A stretch of DNA of 64,000 nucleotides from Russula earlei (Eukaryota > Basidiomycota > Agaricomycetes > Russulales > Russulaceae): the NCBI GenBank assembly GCA_025769875.1, contig JAGFNK010000093.1:62001-126000 (forward strand), given 5' to 3'. Each line of letters begins with the position of its first letter. The stretch's first letter is position 1. Below are positions 11,039-22,687 of the stretch, piece after piece. Made by a program: the position numbers and the translations under genes. Under the pieces are notes generated by a model that did not search any database, was not told the DNA's origin, and saw only the letters and a list, made by a program, of their open reading frames with translations.

Positions 11039-12938
11039 ATGCCAGGCGACTCTATTTCTCTTGACGATCAAGATTGGGAGGTCATTGCAGACCATTGGTG
11101 GCACACACCGCTCAGCTTGGCCCCATGTCCTTTGTCTTGGGTCGACCACGAACCCTGCCAATTCAGGCAGCCTCGACCTCCAGAAGTTGCAGCCAAGAAG
11201 GCTCATTACTGGCACGAACGTCTACTCCTTGTCGCCAAGAACGCACAACGGTCCAGCGTTTGTTGCCAGAATTGTCAAGAGTGGCTTTACCTGGGCGGTG
11301 GAGGAATGTTCGTTTGCGATGCGATGAAGGGGGTGGGGGTTCAAGGAGAAATGGAGTTGAACCTGGATTTAGTTGGGGTGAAGATGGTACTGGCCATGGT
11401 GGACCAACTCGAACACGCCGTCGGGATTACCACGACAGATCATCATACCGCAGAGGACATTGCAATCCTCGCGCGACGCGTCTCCCTCATGCTGAACGAC
11501 GTGCTCCCCATTGCATACCCAGAGGGCTCGTGGGACGAGTACACCGCAAAATTCCTGGACGGATCCCGAATTGCCCCTCATAGCGCAGTGATCTTCCGCC
11601 CAGATCTGAACTCGGATCCGCCACCCGCAGATAGCATCACTTCGATACTCGACCTCGACCTCGACCCCCCGCGAAGGAAGTTGCCTCGCTTTTCGCGCGA
11701 GATCATCGACCTTACGGACTCGGAACAATCGGTGGCATCAGAGGCACCACCTGCCACGCCGAAGCCCTTGCCATCATTCGCCGCCAGTGGGAGTGACGGC
11801 ACAATGTCCGGTACGTCATTAACCGTATGTGTTTTTCCCTTTCCCTAATTCCGACACACCCTCTCGTTTTTTTTTTTTTGCAGGCGATCTACCCAAGTTC
11901 CATCTTCCTCGAGTCCCATCATCGCCTTCAATCTCATACTCATCCACTTCTCCTCTCACCTCTGATGGGCTATCCTCGGAGTCGTCACATACGCGATGCA
12001 GTTCCTTGCCACCTGGTGGTGACCTCCACAAGGAGGATTACGACGTTGAGGTTGTGTCCGAATCGACGCCATCAGAGGAATCTGAGATCCCGCTTTTCTT
12101 GGTTACGTCCTCGGACCGCCTGATCAGGCAGAGCTCGCGTACTCGGGAGATCATTGATAGATTACGCTTTCCCGCTGTGCCGCGTGGGCGTTCAAAGACG
12201 TCGAACGCACGGGGGAACAGCAACGCGAGCATGCCCGTCAAGAACTCGCGCTCCGGACTTAACGACGCGACGGTCAAGCAACTCTTCCAGAAGGGCAGCG
12301 ACGGCTGGATTTGTCTGGCGGATGACGCCGAATACGCCACCGCCACATCGAAGGCGAAGGATCCCTCTCAACCTGGCCAAGCCGACGGTCCACAATCACG
12401 TAATCCCATAGAACACTCGGGGCCTTCCGAGCTCGAGGAAGCGATCCTCTCCCCCCGCCCTCCGAAGTCGACGCGCGACCCGAGGAGAAAACAGACGCAG
12501 AGCAAGCACGTTCGGCGCGGTTCCGGCTGGGTCGAGGGACTACCACCATCCTCTACCCCCACGGCGTTCGACGGTCCTCCCCGTGGCGCCCTCGGCCATC
12601 GACTGACCCCGAGTGTGCAGCCGGCCGCGCCGGCATCGGTGGGCACGTTCACATTCCCCCCGCCCGCGTACTACGCGTTCCCAAGTGCCCCCATACCGCA
12701 GTATGCGTCAATGGCTCCGTTTGGCCCGCCACCGTATCGAGGGTACCCTCCCGGTGCGGGATATCCCCATCCCCTTACGATGCCGCCCTATCCGGGCATG
12801 CTTCCCCATCAACATCAGCATCAGCATCAGCATCAACAACCATATCCGCATCTATTCATGTACCAACAACATCGTGCTGCAGGCGCGAACCCCCCGGTCA
12901 TCACAGGTTCGACAGGGATCCGCCACGCGCAATGGTAA
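11039..12938 (+). CDS. Hypothetical protein with SUMO-interacting-type motif and His/Gln/Pro-rich C-terminus
   Basis: Two exons, 11039-11810 and 11884-12938 (1827 nt, 608 aa). The intron 11811-11883 has donor GTACGT, a T-rich tract and acceptor TGCAG. Residues 1-170 look folded, with conserved Trp/Cys features (DWEVIADHWWH, CCQNCQEWLYLGGGG) and a helical stretch EDIAILARRVSLMLNDVLP. Near residue 222 lies IIDLTDSE, a textbook hydrophobic-acidic SUMO-interacting-type motif. The second exon is Ser/Arg-rich and then Pro/Tyr-rich, with a HQHQHQHQHQQ tract encoded by CAT-CAG repeats near 12812. No catalytic domain was recognised. A nuclear or SUMO-linked role is only an inference from the motif. 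Confidence 0.65.
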
Positions 12939-13434
12939 CCAGTGTAATGTTCGACTCTACGTCTCAGCACCCCCTCCATCATCACGTTTCAAATCGCTCA
13001 TCGTTCACTATCGCTGCATGGACCTTCACGCCTCTTATTTATTGTCGTGTACTTCTACGTTTGATCTCCGGGCTCCTGCCGCATGCATCGCCAAGTTCCT
13101 GTTCCGCTTGAGACGTCTTCTCTTCGTCCTTTCATTCTCTTATTATGCAGTTCTTCGATATGCAGATTATTGGTTAGGTTGTGGCTGTTTGCAATCGGCT
13201 CACAATTGGCTCCCAAGTAAATATTTATAAGTTGTCGTCACGTTTTATGCGGCTCGACAGAAGGAGTCTTTGGAATTTCGCAAAAATGCGACACCCGAAT
13301 CCGGACAGTCGGACTTTGTCAGCAGAGCGGTGCTTGAACATCTTTACAATTCAGAAAATAAATATAATTATTTAATGATAAGAATAAATTACTTATGGAA
13401 ATTGTGGTGGAAATTGTGGCATAACAGAGGGTCA
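12939..13434. other. Intergenic, 3-prime flank
   Basis: Contains the probable 3-prime UTR of the upstream gene, becoming AT-rich towards 13400. No gene seen. Confidence 0.4.
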
Positions 13435-13960
13435 ACGTCACACTGCACTCTTCCACCCAAGCCACATCCTGCTCCCTCGCACCTCCACCATCCTGCCAGC
13501 AACAGACATTGCGCCCTTACGATTGCGACGGGGATGCCCTCCCAACAAATCTGCACCACACAAAGGCTGAACAGCCCCGCCAACGCCACTCCCTTGTCAC
13601 CTCCATCATCCTGCCAACATACGCCGCGCGACTGCGATCCCCTTTGCGCACGCGTTCTCCCAACAAACCGATGCACGTGAGGGCCAAACAGTCCTGCCCA
13701 ACGCCACTCCCCCACCTTCATCATCTTGCCTTCAATGCGTGCTGTGCCGTCGCACGCGCGCCCTCCCGACAAATCGATACACCACACAAAGGCCGAATGG
13801 CCCCGCCCAACGCCACTCCCTCACCGCCTCTATCACGCCAGCACACGCTGCGCGATCGCGATCGCTTTTGCGAGCGCGTTCTCCCGACAAACTGGTGAAC
13901 CCCAAAATGAAGGCTGAATGGTCCTGCCTAACGCCACCCTCAATGTCACCAACAGCGTTC
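13435..13960. repeat. Degenerate tandem repeat, period about 110-126 bp
   Basis: The motif CAACGCCACTCCC or a near variant recurs at about 13455, 13581, 13699, 13808 and 13929. Each copy is followed by CCATCATCCTGCC-like, GCGCGATTGCGATC-like, GTTCTCCCGACAAAC-like and CACACAAAGGCCGAATGG-like blocks in the same order. That makes about five units of a diverged satellite-like array. Confidence 0.65.
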
Positions 13961-14496
13961 TCGCTTTCAGGTGCTTTCTTTCATTTTCAATTTCTTTTCT
14001 TCTTTCTTCCTTTTTCTTTTCTTCATGTTCTCGCCTCTGGTCTAGGGTATGCAGGACTGCCCTGGTGGACCTCCAGAATCGGAACCATTGCAGCATGCAC
14101 GGCAGAGACGACGCTCCGCGTGCCGCGCTGCTCCCCCAGCGCCTGCACGCTCACCACGCGCTCAACTCCGCCACCATCATCCCGCCCACAATATACGTTG
14201 CACGATTGCAATCGCATGCTCACCCGCCTCTGACTTGATTTGTCGTGCTTCTAGGCTTTTCTTTTCTTTCTTTTCTCTTTATTTTTTTTCTTTCCTTTTC
14301 TATTAGCTACTCAACTTTGGTCTATAAACATGTACCTTTGAGTAGGCTAGTCTACAATAATAGAACCTGAGTTCTATCATTCTGAGTCCTGCATGTGGTC
14401 CTAACAGCACCAGCCTTCTCCAAGTCGAGCCCTTAGATTGAGTTTAAATATTATTTATTTTGTTGTACTTAACTCTTGAATACACCATTATGAAAC
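13961..14496. other. Pyrimidine-rich and AT-rich spacer
   Basis: Two T/C-rich tracts (about 13975-14035 and 14250-14305) surround a short GC-rich piece. The rest is AT-rich. No gene recognised. Confidence 0.35.
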
Positions 14497-15630
14497 TTAA
14501 GAATTGTGTGTAATTATCATCTGCGTTTGAAAACAATTGCGGAGTTGATGGGAATTGCCTTGAGGAGCCAAGTTGGTGGGGCGCTTGCCTTTTCTGGAGC
14601 GTGACACTTTTTGCGAAAAGACGTCAACTGACAGAAGGCTCGAATTAGAGTCGGGGTTACTCTGTGGATCACCCGCTTGTGGGAATGTTCTCAATGACAA
14701 CCGAAGGAAAAGGATAATGATAGTTAGCGCGTACAGTACAACCCATGACAAGCGGCGTCTCCGAACAGGGATCTGATATCGAAACATACTGTACAACTAT
14801 GGCATAAAGCGGATACACAACGATAGGGAAGCTAAGAAGCACGCAACCAACCCGCGATAAGGTGGCTGGCAAGAGGGATGACCCGTTGATCCGAAGATCA
14901 TACCACAACGGCGCGAGGATAATGCTCAGCAGCCGTCCAAAGTGGAAGTGTGGGGCGATTCGGCAGCCGTCCAGAGGACCGGAACTGAGACTTGCTGGGG
15001 TAAGGGGAGGGCAATGCCGGCGTAGGGGGCGGAGGGCTCGTGCCCACGGGAGAGCTCGTCTGTACGTGGAGCACGGGTCGTTGGCGGAGCGAAGAAGACG
15101 GCGTGCGCGACAACGCCGGGGAAATGGGAGGCAAGATGAGCGAAGGGGCCGGAGGTACCTCGGAGGGTGCAACCCTTGGCGCTGGGATGACGTCGCGCTG
15201 ACGGAGGCTATGGTAGAGGTTCTTGAAGTCTGTATTGGGCGTCGAAGGGGTCGGAGGAAGGTGATCACGGAGGCGGAAGCCGGGGGAAGTCTGAGGGAAG
15301 GTTGACAGGTGAGAAAAGTGACTACGGCGGAGAAGAGAGAAGAGAAGAGAGACATACAGTCAGGGTGGGTGACACCGTGGCACCCCAAATACGCCGGCGA
15401 TGTAGTGTGAAGGGCTTGACGCGGAGACGTCCGGGACGCGCTCCTCTAACTGCTGATAGGGGGTCGCAGGGCACAAATACGCCTGACATGGAGCCTTCGC
15501 CATTCGCGGACAGGACATAGCCATCTTGTTCGCTGATGTCGGGGTCTACATCTCCGGAAGCTAGATCCCAATGTTGCGGCATGGGATGGCGATCGACCCA
15601 CAGGGCAGGGCGAACGTATGGTCGACGCAT
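14497..15630 (-). CDS. Hypothetical proline-rich single-pass membrane protein
   Basis: Proposed exons 15358-15630, 14904-15290 and 14497-14772 (936 nt, 311 aa). Introns are 15291-15357 (GTATGT...CTCAG) and 14773-14903 (GTATGA...ATCAG), both phase 0. The first exon starts MRRPYVRPALWVDRHP. The middle exon is Ser/Pro-rich (LPPTPSTPNTDF, SSPVGTSPPPPTPALPSP). The third begins with a basic cluster followed by a membrane helix, LSWVVLYALTIIILFLRLSL, so the proline-rich part should face one side and a short tail the other. The second intron is long for this locus, and another hydrophobic frame inside it could be an alternative exon. Part of the last exon (14573-14630) is a repeat also found at 41606-41660. 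Confidence 0.5.
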
Positions 15631-15907
15631 GGTGTCGAGTGAATGATCCTGTGCAGCAAACCTTTATTAACTAGGTTGCATGAGTTGCGGAAAAGAGGGA
15701 CGTACCGACTCAATGTCGTTGGACAGTGATTGTGGAGATGTCCGATACATGTTGGGCATGGGAAGTATTGCAGACTTTTCTGCATCATGGGTATTTAAGA
15801 GTGACAAAAGAGATGTGGCAGGCCGCATGTTTTGTGCGTGGATCTATCCATCACACGATCACGTGACCGCCCCTTCCAATCTGAGCATCGTTGCAACGAT
15901 CAACCCA

Positions 15908-17257
15908 ATGGACGATGGATCACCCAAGCTGACGAGCTATGTTTATACACCCCCAAGCCACCGACTCCTCTTTCGGGGCTCTCTCTCTCTCTCAGACTCC
16001 AGACTTCTTCTGGAAGGCTTGTCCTTCACTGTCCCTGTCGACAAAACGCGCAGTCCTGGCGTCCACTTGCTCCAAAATCCGTTAGCTCTCGCCCTCGAAA
16101 GCATGCGTGGACGGACTTTGGTTTTGTCTGGGATCAGCAGAGTCGATTCAGTCCACTTGAACAGGATGGCCGAAGTGGACGTGTGAGTACATCATCCAAG
16201 CCCCGCGTGAGTAGGAGTGAGGCATCTCACCGACATGTTGACAGAGACGTTCATCCATCCGCATTCATCAGCCGTCTCTACTTTGAGAACCAGCTTTGTT
16301 CGGCTCCAATTACCTCTCTGCATGGCCACACAGATATTGGCATCCGCGTCACGCTCGGTGATCTCGGTAAGCACTCGTTTTTTTCCTAGCTTCCTCGCTC
16401 GGCCAAATCCTTTTCTACGCAGACTGCCAGGATGCTTCGGACATCCTCATTTATGGTCAACTTGTCGACATAGACCCCGCTTCTGCGTCCCCCGCAACCC
16501 CAGATGCTCTCCCCATACTACAGCTCCGTGCCGCGCCCATCCTCGTTGTGCCTCCTTCACAACAATCGCGACCCCCACGGCCTGATGACCCTGTGCCTCG
16601 TTTTCCTCCCACATTCATGTCCACTAAAAGGCGTCGCGTCGAGGAATCATCTTCCACCCGTCTTAAACGGCGGAAAGAGGAGGCGGTACTCCTGAACGCA
16701 CGCGACGTCATGACGCGCATGCCCTCGGCAGACGTGAACCGGAATGCCAACAGGCCCGGGGTGCTTTCTCAAATGAAGAGCGTACAAGACGACGTATTCA
16801 AGGTTCCGTCCCTGCCATATCCGAAGGGTAAATGCAAAGCACCAGACATCGCCAAGGAGCTCGAGAGGGCCAACAAGGCGGTCAGTATTGCACACATTTC
16901 CCTTTCCTTCTCCCCATTGATCCGGATCTGTTTATGCCGATGCCTAGGTGGTTAAGCGTGCTGCACGTGATTGCCTCGCTGAATTGGGGATACATAAGGT
17001 CGATGCAGACTTCAAAGAAACCTGGGGCTTCGTCTATCGTGGGACTGAATTTGCTCTAGTGCGTCCGACTTGTCATTGATGTCATCCACTGCTTAGTCTC
17101 GATTTGCATCCAGAGGGCCCAAATGCAATCACGCGCTGTAGAAAGTCGCGCTGCAGAAAAGTTTGCCAAAGTGCACGCCGAGATGTACATAAAGGGAACA
17201 ATACCAGGAGTTCAGAGATGTAGCAGTATTCATAGTCAACCTAATGATAATGGCTGA
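15908..17257 (+). CDS. Sld7-like DNA replication regulator (tentative)
   Basis: Five exons: 15908-16182, 16245-16366, 16423-16880, 16948-17058, 17114-17257 (1110 nt, 369 aa). Introns are 55-67 nt; strong donors include GTGAGT and GTAAGC. The start is MDDGSPKLTSYVY. The N-terminal third is a beta-rich domain (HRLLFRGSLSLSDSRLLLEG, VLSGISRVDSVHLNRMAEV). The middle carries a nuclear-type basic stretch, KRRRVEESSSTRLKRRKEE. The C-terminal block VKRAARDCLAELGIHKVD, then ETWGFVYRGTEFALR, resembles the Sld7 C-terminal domain as I remember it. Sld7 supports Sld3 and Cdc45 loading at origins. The family call is from memory of that C-terminal pattern, so it is tentative; the gene model itself is firm. 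Confidence 0.55.
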
Positions 17258-17576
17258 GACGAACAATTTGTCCGTTAATATGGAAACAATGAGTCAAGGG
17301 TTGTGTAGTGATTCTTGATGCCGGTTCACTTTCAGATCAATGGCATCAGTTTCTTGTTGAACTTTATCTTGCCTTAGCAGCCATTGAGTTCAGCCCGCCA
17401 AGTCTACTTGGTTTTATGTGTTCATTTCTCATGAATGGACAGTTGCATGTTACACAGGGAAATTACAGCTGCTATCAAGTGTTGTGGGTTTCAAAATACC
17501 ACAGAGTTTCAAAATGCAGTTTTATAAGAGATTGCCACAACAAATTAGCTGATCCTTGCTTGGATATACTGTATCA
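17258..17576. other. Spacer at the gene/repeat boundary
   Basis: Sequence becomes AT-rich downstream of the last host gene. No feature recognised. Confidence 0.35.
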
Positions 17577-17959
17577 GGTCGGGTAGTTGGCCACCTAAAC
17601 CAATGCAATGCCTTATGGGAGCTGAGAACATATTTTGAATGTTTTGAGGGATTAGAAGGGTGGACAAATATCTTAGGATGATGCTATAAGACAGCCATAA
17701 TTTTAGAGTGTGTTGTTGTCATGCTATGAATATTTTTGCGAGGCGACTGCCAAACAGAGAAAATCGACGATCTTGGCCACCCGTGGGAATCCTTGCCGTT
17801 GACTCCTACCCCCTACTCCAGAATGCTAATTTCTTTTTTTCCGAATGTTCTAGTGCATCGATTTGCTTCAAACTTTGGGAGCATATCAATATGTAAGTAG
17901 TCTTACAATATTTCAAGTATTTGTGGTATCTGATGGTTTTACACGTCTAGGATTTCGAC

Positions 17960-18640
17960 GTCTCTGCTGTCCTGCCTGGGTCTCAATCTCACCGCATCAC
18001 CCGCCTTCGCTATTGCCGCCACCTCAGTCTTGCCCACCTCCGTCGCTGCTCCGTCCGCCCCAGTGGCCCCAGCCTCAGCCTCAGTATCTGCCGTCGTACC
18101 AGTTCCGTTCACTGCCAACCCCGTCTTCGTCTCGTTAGCCGCCGCGCCCTCATCCGCCATAGCACCAGCATTGCCAGCTGTTGCCTCTACGTCTCCCGTC
18201 TCCAGCTCAGTCTCGTCTGCCGCCACAGTAGCCTCAGTCGTGCCAGCCACTGACTTCGCATCAGCCTCCGTCTTAGCCTCGCCCGCACTCGTCACTTCAG
18301 CCCAGTCCGCCGTATTGCCAGTATTGCCAGCCGCTTCCATCTCTGCCATGCCCTCAGCCCCAGTCGTCTCAGTCTCAGCCGCCACCACCACGCCCTCAGC
18401 CTCGTCCGTCGCCTCGTCCGCCGCCGTTCCGGGCCTAGTCCCAGCCACCGCTCTGTCCCCACCGTCTGCCGTCACCCCTGCGTCGCCCACTGCCGTCTCC
18501 CTTCCCGTTGCCGTGCCCTCCATTATCGCCTCCGCTCCATCCGTCTTTGTCGCCGCACCAGTTCCGTCCATCACTGCCTCCTTGGTCTCACCCTCAGTCT
18601 TCGTCTCAGCGCCCGCCGCATCAGTCTCAGTTTCGCGCGA
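17960..18640. repeat. Low-complexity quasi-repeat (GTCTCAGCC-like units)
   Basis: Long open frames exist on both strands because the sequence is a degenerate short repeat of Ala/Val/Ser/Pro codons (GTCTCAGTCTCAGCC, GCCCCAGTCGTC). A similar tract in the opposite orientation lies at about 45870-46480. I do not regard either frame as a gene. Confidence 0.55.
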
Positions 18641-19320
18641 CCCAGCACCGCCGCACCGTCGCAACCTCTCGCCACCAGCACCACCCCAGAAGACCAAGAA
18701 GGCCTTGGCCACGAACTTAGCCACGACGCGCCACAAAAGGAGCAGCAGCCGCCACCACACCGCCGCCGCAGGAGAGGCAGCCACCGACGCCAACAGCACA
18801 CCGCACCCCGCCTCCCACATCGCCTCCCCGTCTGTTCGTGCGCTCTTGCCCATGTCTGCTGCCAATGGAGACGACCCCGCCACCGCCACCGCAAGACGAC
18901 AAATGCCACCCTCGTGCAAGCCGCCCCACGTATCCTCCTTCTCGAGTCCTCGCCACCTACGCCTCTGTCTACGAACTCATGCTCGCCGCCTACACCTCCG
19001 CTCCTTGTCCACGCCCGCTGCTGCCGCCTGCAATGGAGACGACCACGCCGCCGCCGCCACAAGACAACACCACTGCCACGCAGCTGCCATCTCATCACCG
19101 CCGTCCTCGTCTCCATCGCCTCCATCTCCCATCGCCTTCGCCTCTTCCGTCGTCGCCATCGCCAATCGCCAATCGCCGCCCCCGCATCTTCCACAAGCAG
19201 CCGCGACCGCCACCTCAATTCAGATGCGAAAGGCTCAAAACACTCGCATTCAGACGCTTGACCGAGGATGGTCAAAGTTTCAAGCCCCCAGGAGTGTAGG
19301 GTAGCCATATGGCTGGCCAC
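18641..19320. other. GC-rich low-complexity region
   Basis: Continues the previous tract with CCGCC- and CATCG-rich sequence. Open frames on both strands encode low-complexity chains without recognisable domains. No gene called. Confidence 0.4.
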
Positions 19321-19539
19321 GGAATCATGTGTGGAAACGCAATACGACGTGATGCCTCCTCCTATCCTTTGCCACCTCCCTCTCGTTCCAGGCCGTCCAC
19401 CGACCGCACACCACAAGCCACACCGCGTGTGACATCAAGACCTTGATCGCATCGCCCAGGCCATTCGCCACCGACCACACGCGCACGCCACGCCCCGCCT
19501 CACGCGACGCGCTTGCGTCTCAAGCCTTTCACGACCGCC

Positions 19540-19975
19540 TCGACTGTCTCAACCAGTCTCGATTCTCTTTCATGCCTTTCATCTTTAGTACCTCTCTCCT
19601 GTATATAAAAACACCCTAGCTACTCTGTAGTAGGAAGAGTTCAGAATAGGACCCCTCTTTGCAACCCACTCCTCTCTGTTGATACCCACCGTTGGATCAA
19701 GTCGTATGAACTCGGCGTGCCCCGGGTTGGCTCCCTACACTCCCTATCCCTTCATCATATTGCTCTTGCCCATTGTCGACTCCCCTTCATCCTGCTCTCA
19801 CCCCTCCATCATTGTCTACGGACCATTGTCCTCGCCCCACCATGCGCCTATGCACGGACCCTGATGATGTGTCCTCCAACATCCAAACCGAGGGCTCGCT
19901 GCCCCCCTCGCCCCTCATCCGAACCGTGCCATCCCGCGCTCATGGACCCTTAGTTGGAGGAGTAGCATCCCCGTA
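19540..19975 (+). repeat. Dispersed repeat X, copy 1
   Basis: Contains TATATAAAAACACCCTAGC near 19600, then CTCTGTTGATACC, GGATCAAG and, near 19890, GAGGGCTCGCTGCCC. The same blocks occur in diverged form around 43460-44260. It may be part of an LTR-like element; ends were not resolved. Confidence 0.4.
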
Positions 19976-20720
19976 GTTTGTAGTATTTAATGCCCAATAG
20001 CTACTGTCTCAAACAGAGGTGGACTTTTGCCTCCTGGTCCCACAGCAATTTCCAAAGGATGACATGCTGATATGGCATGTACAAGTGTCACCGAGCACAT
20101 TGAGGTGTTAATAAATTCATTTAAAATATTCTGAAGGCTATGAGTGAGAGGTCAGGTCAGTCTGATGTCAAGTCCTGGTGGTGCTGGATGCACATTGTCA
20201 TCTGAGCCCAGTGGGTGTTGCTGAATGCAGCCTGTCTGAAATGTGAAATGGGAAATGTTGTAGAAATGAATTGAGTAACATGGGCCAGAAAAGTGAAATC
20301 ACAGTAGAAATTATGGCTGAGAAAGAGCAGATAGGGAAACGAAACACGAAACACGAAGTTTTGAAGGATTTGCGTCCGAAATGAATCACCTATGGTATGG
20401 CCACCACGTTCGGCCTTTCGGTGACCTTCCCAAATTGGTCATATTGCCGACTCAGCAGCAATCAGATGCCTCTAACTCATCAAGCAATCACTGCCAGTGT
20501 AAGAACTTTTGTTTGAGGCAACACTGGACATAGTTCTTACTGCCCAAATCAACTACACAGGCATTAATACTCTAGAAAGTTCAGAAAGTCCCCTGTGGCC
20601 AACTAGTCAGGGTGGCCAACTACCTGACCCCCTACAGTATCACCAATACTGTACACCAAATTATGGATCAAAGAAATAAATTTCATTGTGCTTGCTTTGT
20701 GATTGATCTTGACATCATTA
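19976..20720. other. Repeat-flanking spacer
   Basis: AT-rich sequence without a conserved frame. The right end of the candidate TIR element falls at about 20631. Confidence 0.35.
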
Positions 20721-20853
20721 CATGATGGGCAGGAAGGGATAAGTTGGGTCTGCTTATGGTCAACTCAGTGGACAATAAAAGTAAAATATTTCAAGTGCTG
20801 AGTAGTAGGCTCTGTTGTGGCCACAAATTATATTACATAAGTAATGACTTTAG

Positions 20854-21681
20854 TGTTACAAACCAAGGCCAGGCCCTGGCCGTAGATTGTCCTATTTCAC
20901 TCAAGAGAGACCTCTCTCACTTCACATTGCCAACTCCCTTCCATGTCCTGGGCTACCCCTCCTGTGGTACAAGATATTGCTATTGCAAAGGCACTATAAC
21001 ATGACCAGGCACCCATTTCCTAATTGGGTAATCATTGTGTGGCAGCCACATGGTCACCCAGCCACCAAGAACCCGAAACAGTGGCACAAACTCTTAGAAG
21101 CTGTTGCATACTCATCTGACATCATCAAGGCTCCAATGACATCATGGCTGACTGAGCGACTCCACAGTGACCTCATAGGCTCACTAAGCGCTCCACAGTG
21201 ACATCATAATGATGTCATCGCTCCACAATGATCAGTAATGTGCTCAGTAAGCCTGAAACTTGACACAAGCAAGTTTATGCCTCTGTAGTCCTATTGGATG
21301 GTACCAAAGGGTCTAGAATAGTTCCAGTTCTTTGTAATTGACCCTGTACACTGTATATAAGCCCCAATGAAGCATGGCAGTCATCAGACTGTCCATTTGT
21401 GATACTCTCATCTTCCTGGGTACTCCCCTGCGACTGCTCAGTCTAAAGATTCCCCTCGTCTCCAAGGTACTCTTCAATGACTGCCTTGTTTAAAGCCCCC
21501 TTGCTACACTGGCCTCTAACCTTCACCTCTGTCTCCTGCAACACCTACCAGTCCCCATCTGGTACCTCCTCGTCATTTGGCTTGTCCTCTTGTTCAACGC
21601 CGTTTACGCCGCATATCATCTGTTCCGACCCTTGCCCACCTGCTCCTGAGTCCTTAGTGATCAGCAGTACGTGTCTTGACA
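20854..21681 (+). mobile_element. Solo LTR-1, copy 1
   Basis: An 828-bp solo LTR with TG...CA ends (TGTTACAAACC...CTTGACA) and a perfect 5-bp TSD, TTTAG (20849-20853 and 21682-21686). TATATAAGCCCC near 21354 is a plausible promoter. No internal retroelement sequence is attached. Confidence 0.88.
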
Positions 21682-21726
21682 TTTAGTTGAGCATGAAAAA
21701 TGTGACAAAAAAGGTTAAATAAGGAC

Positions 21727-22687
21727 TGTTGAGGCTCACTGTTGAACAATCCAGTTCAAGAGTGAGGTAAGAGCTCAGAAACAAGTTGACTGAGTTCAAG
21801 GACAAAGTTGGCAAAGAGCATGGTCCAAACAAGTAACAAGTACCAGAGCAGAACTGGTACTGGTTGTGAGAGGTGTTCATAGAGGGAGAGAGCCAGAGTG
21901 TGCTAGATAGGGTGGTCCTAAAGGAGTACCCTCAGTAATAGAGTGCTGCAAATCAAATGGACAGTGAAGACTGTCTGCTACTTTATTGAGCACTTATATA
22001 CTACAAGGAAACTACTAAATAGGGAACAAGTCATAACCTTGTTATCAAGCACAATTGACAGATGAGTAAGAAGTTGGAGTATGCTTACTGAGCATGCTCA
22101 GTCATGCTCAGTAAGCTGCTGAGTAAGAAGGCTCAGAGTGATGAGTAAGAGCCTTTAGTGTCCACATGTTCATTGCTTAGTACACATGCAAAGCACCTCA
22201 TTCATTTACTGTTAGTTAGTTTAGGGCTGGTCATCTGGAGACTTGTGGTTTGGTCCAGGGAATACAGTTGTCCATAAGGCCCCTTATATAGTTCTATTAG
22301 GGTCCTTAGAGTTGACCCTAATACTTCTATTACGGTCCTTAGTATTGCCTTATAGTTCGTTCTAAGGTTATTAGAGTTAGTCTAATAACACGTTGTAGGG
22401 CCTATAGTATCCTCATTAGTGCCTCTGGTAGAGCACTTTGGGTCATCCTACAGGGTCTTTAGGGAGCCTGTAATACTGTCTTACATTGCTAGAAGGGTTG
22501 CCACTAAGTAGGGCTTGTTGTATGTCAATTGTACCTAGAATCAATTGTGTGACAATGTGCACATGATATTGTGGACACCTCTACTCACCCCTTTTGTCTG
22601 TGTGAACAGGGTGGCATCATAGAGGCTGGGTTTCCTCTAATAAGGAAGGGTCCTTCAAGGGCCCTCTCTGGGAAATGGTTCATGACA
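21727..22687 (+). mobile_element. Solo LTR-2, copy 1
   Basis: A 961-bp solo LTR (TGTTGAGGCTC...TTCATGACA) with TSD AGGAC on both sides (21722-21726, 22688-22692), inserted in the MITE. It carries the family's GAGCATGCTCAGTCATGCTC tract. Related copies lie at 28219, 32622, 40735 and 47524. Confidence 0.88.

Larger units (their letters stand above)
17577..20631. mobile_element. Candidate TIR-bounded element
   Basis: CAGGTCGGGTAGTTGGCCACC at about 17577 faces its near inverted complement GGTGGCCAACTACCTGACC at about 20611. TACTGTA lies just outside the left copy and its complement TACAGTA just outside the right. This looks like a pair of terminal inverted repeats about 3 kb apart. No transposase frame was found inside, and the interior is itself repeat-rich, so this may be a non-autonomous element or two unrelated ends. 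Confidence 0.35.

Noticed and set aside
14669..15388. 239-codon minus-strand frame
   Set aside because: It is a shifted frame over the spliced proline-rich gene. The exon chain I chose has proper donors and acceptors and a typical proline-rich composition. A hydrophobic part of the other frame is mentioned as a possible alternative exon.
15832..16389. 185-codon plus-strand frame overlapping the Sld7-like gene
   Set aside because: It reads through an intron and in the wrong phase; the five-exon model gives one continuous conserved protein.
18030..19304. 424-codon open frame on the plus strand
   Set aside because: Ala/Val/Ser/Pro low complexity produced by short repeats. The opposite strand is equally open (17939-18919), no introns or domains are seen, and the region is repeat-bounded.
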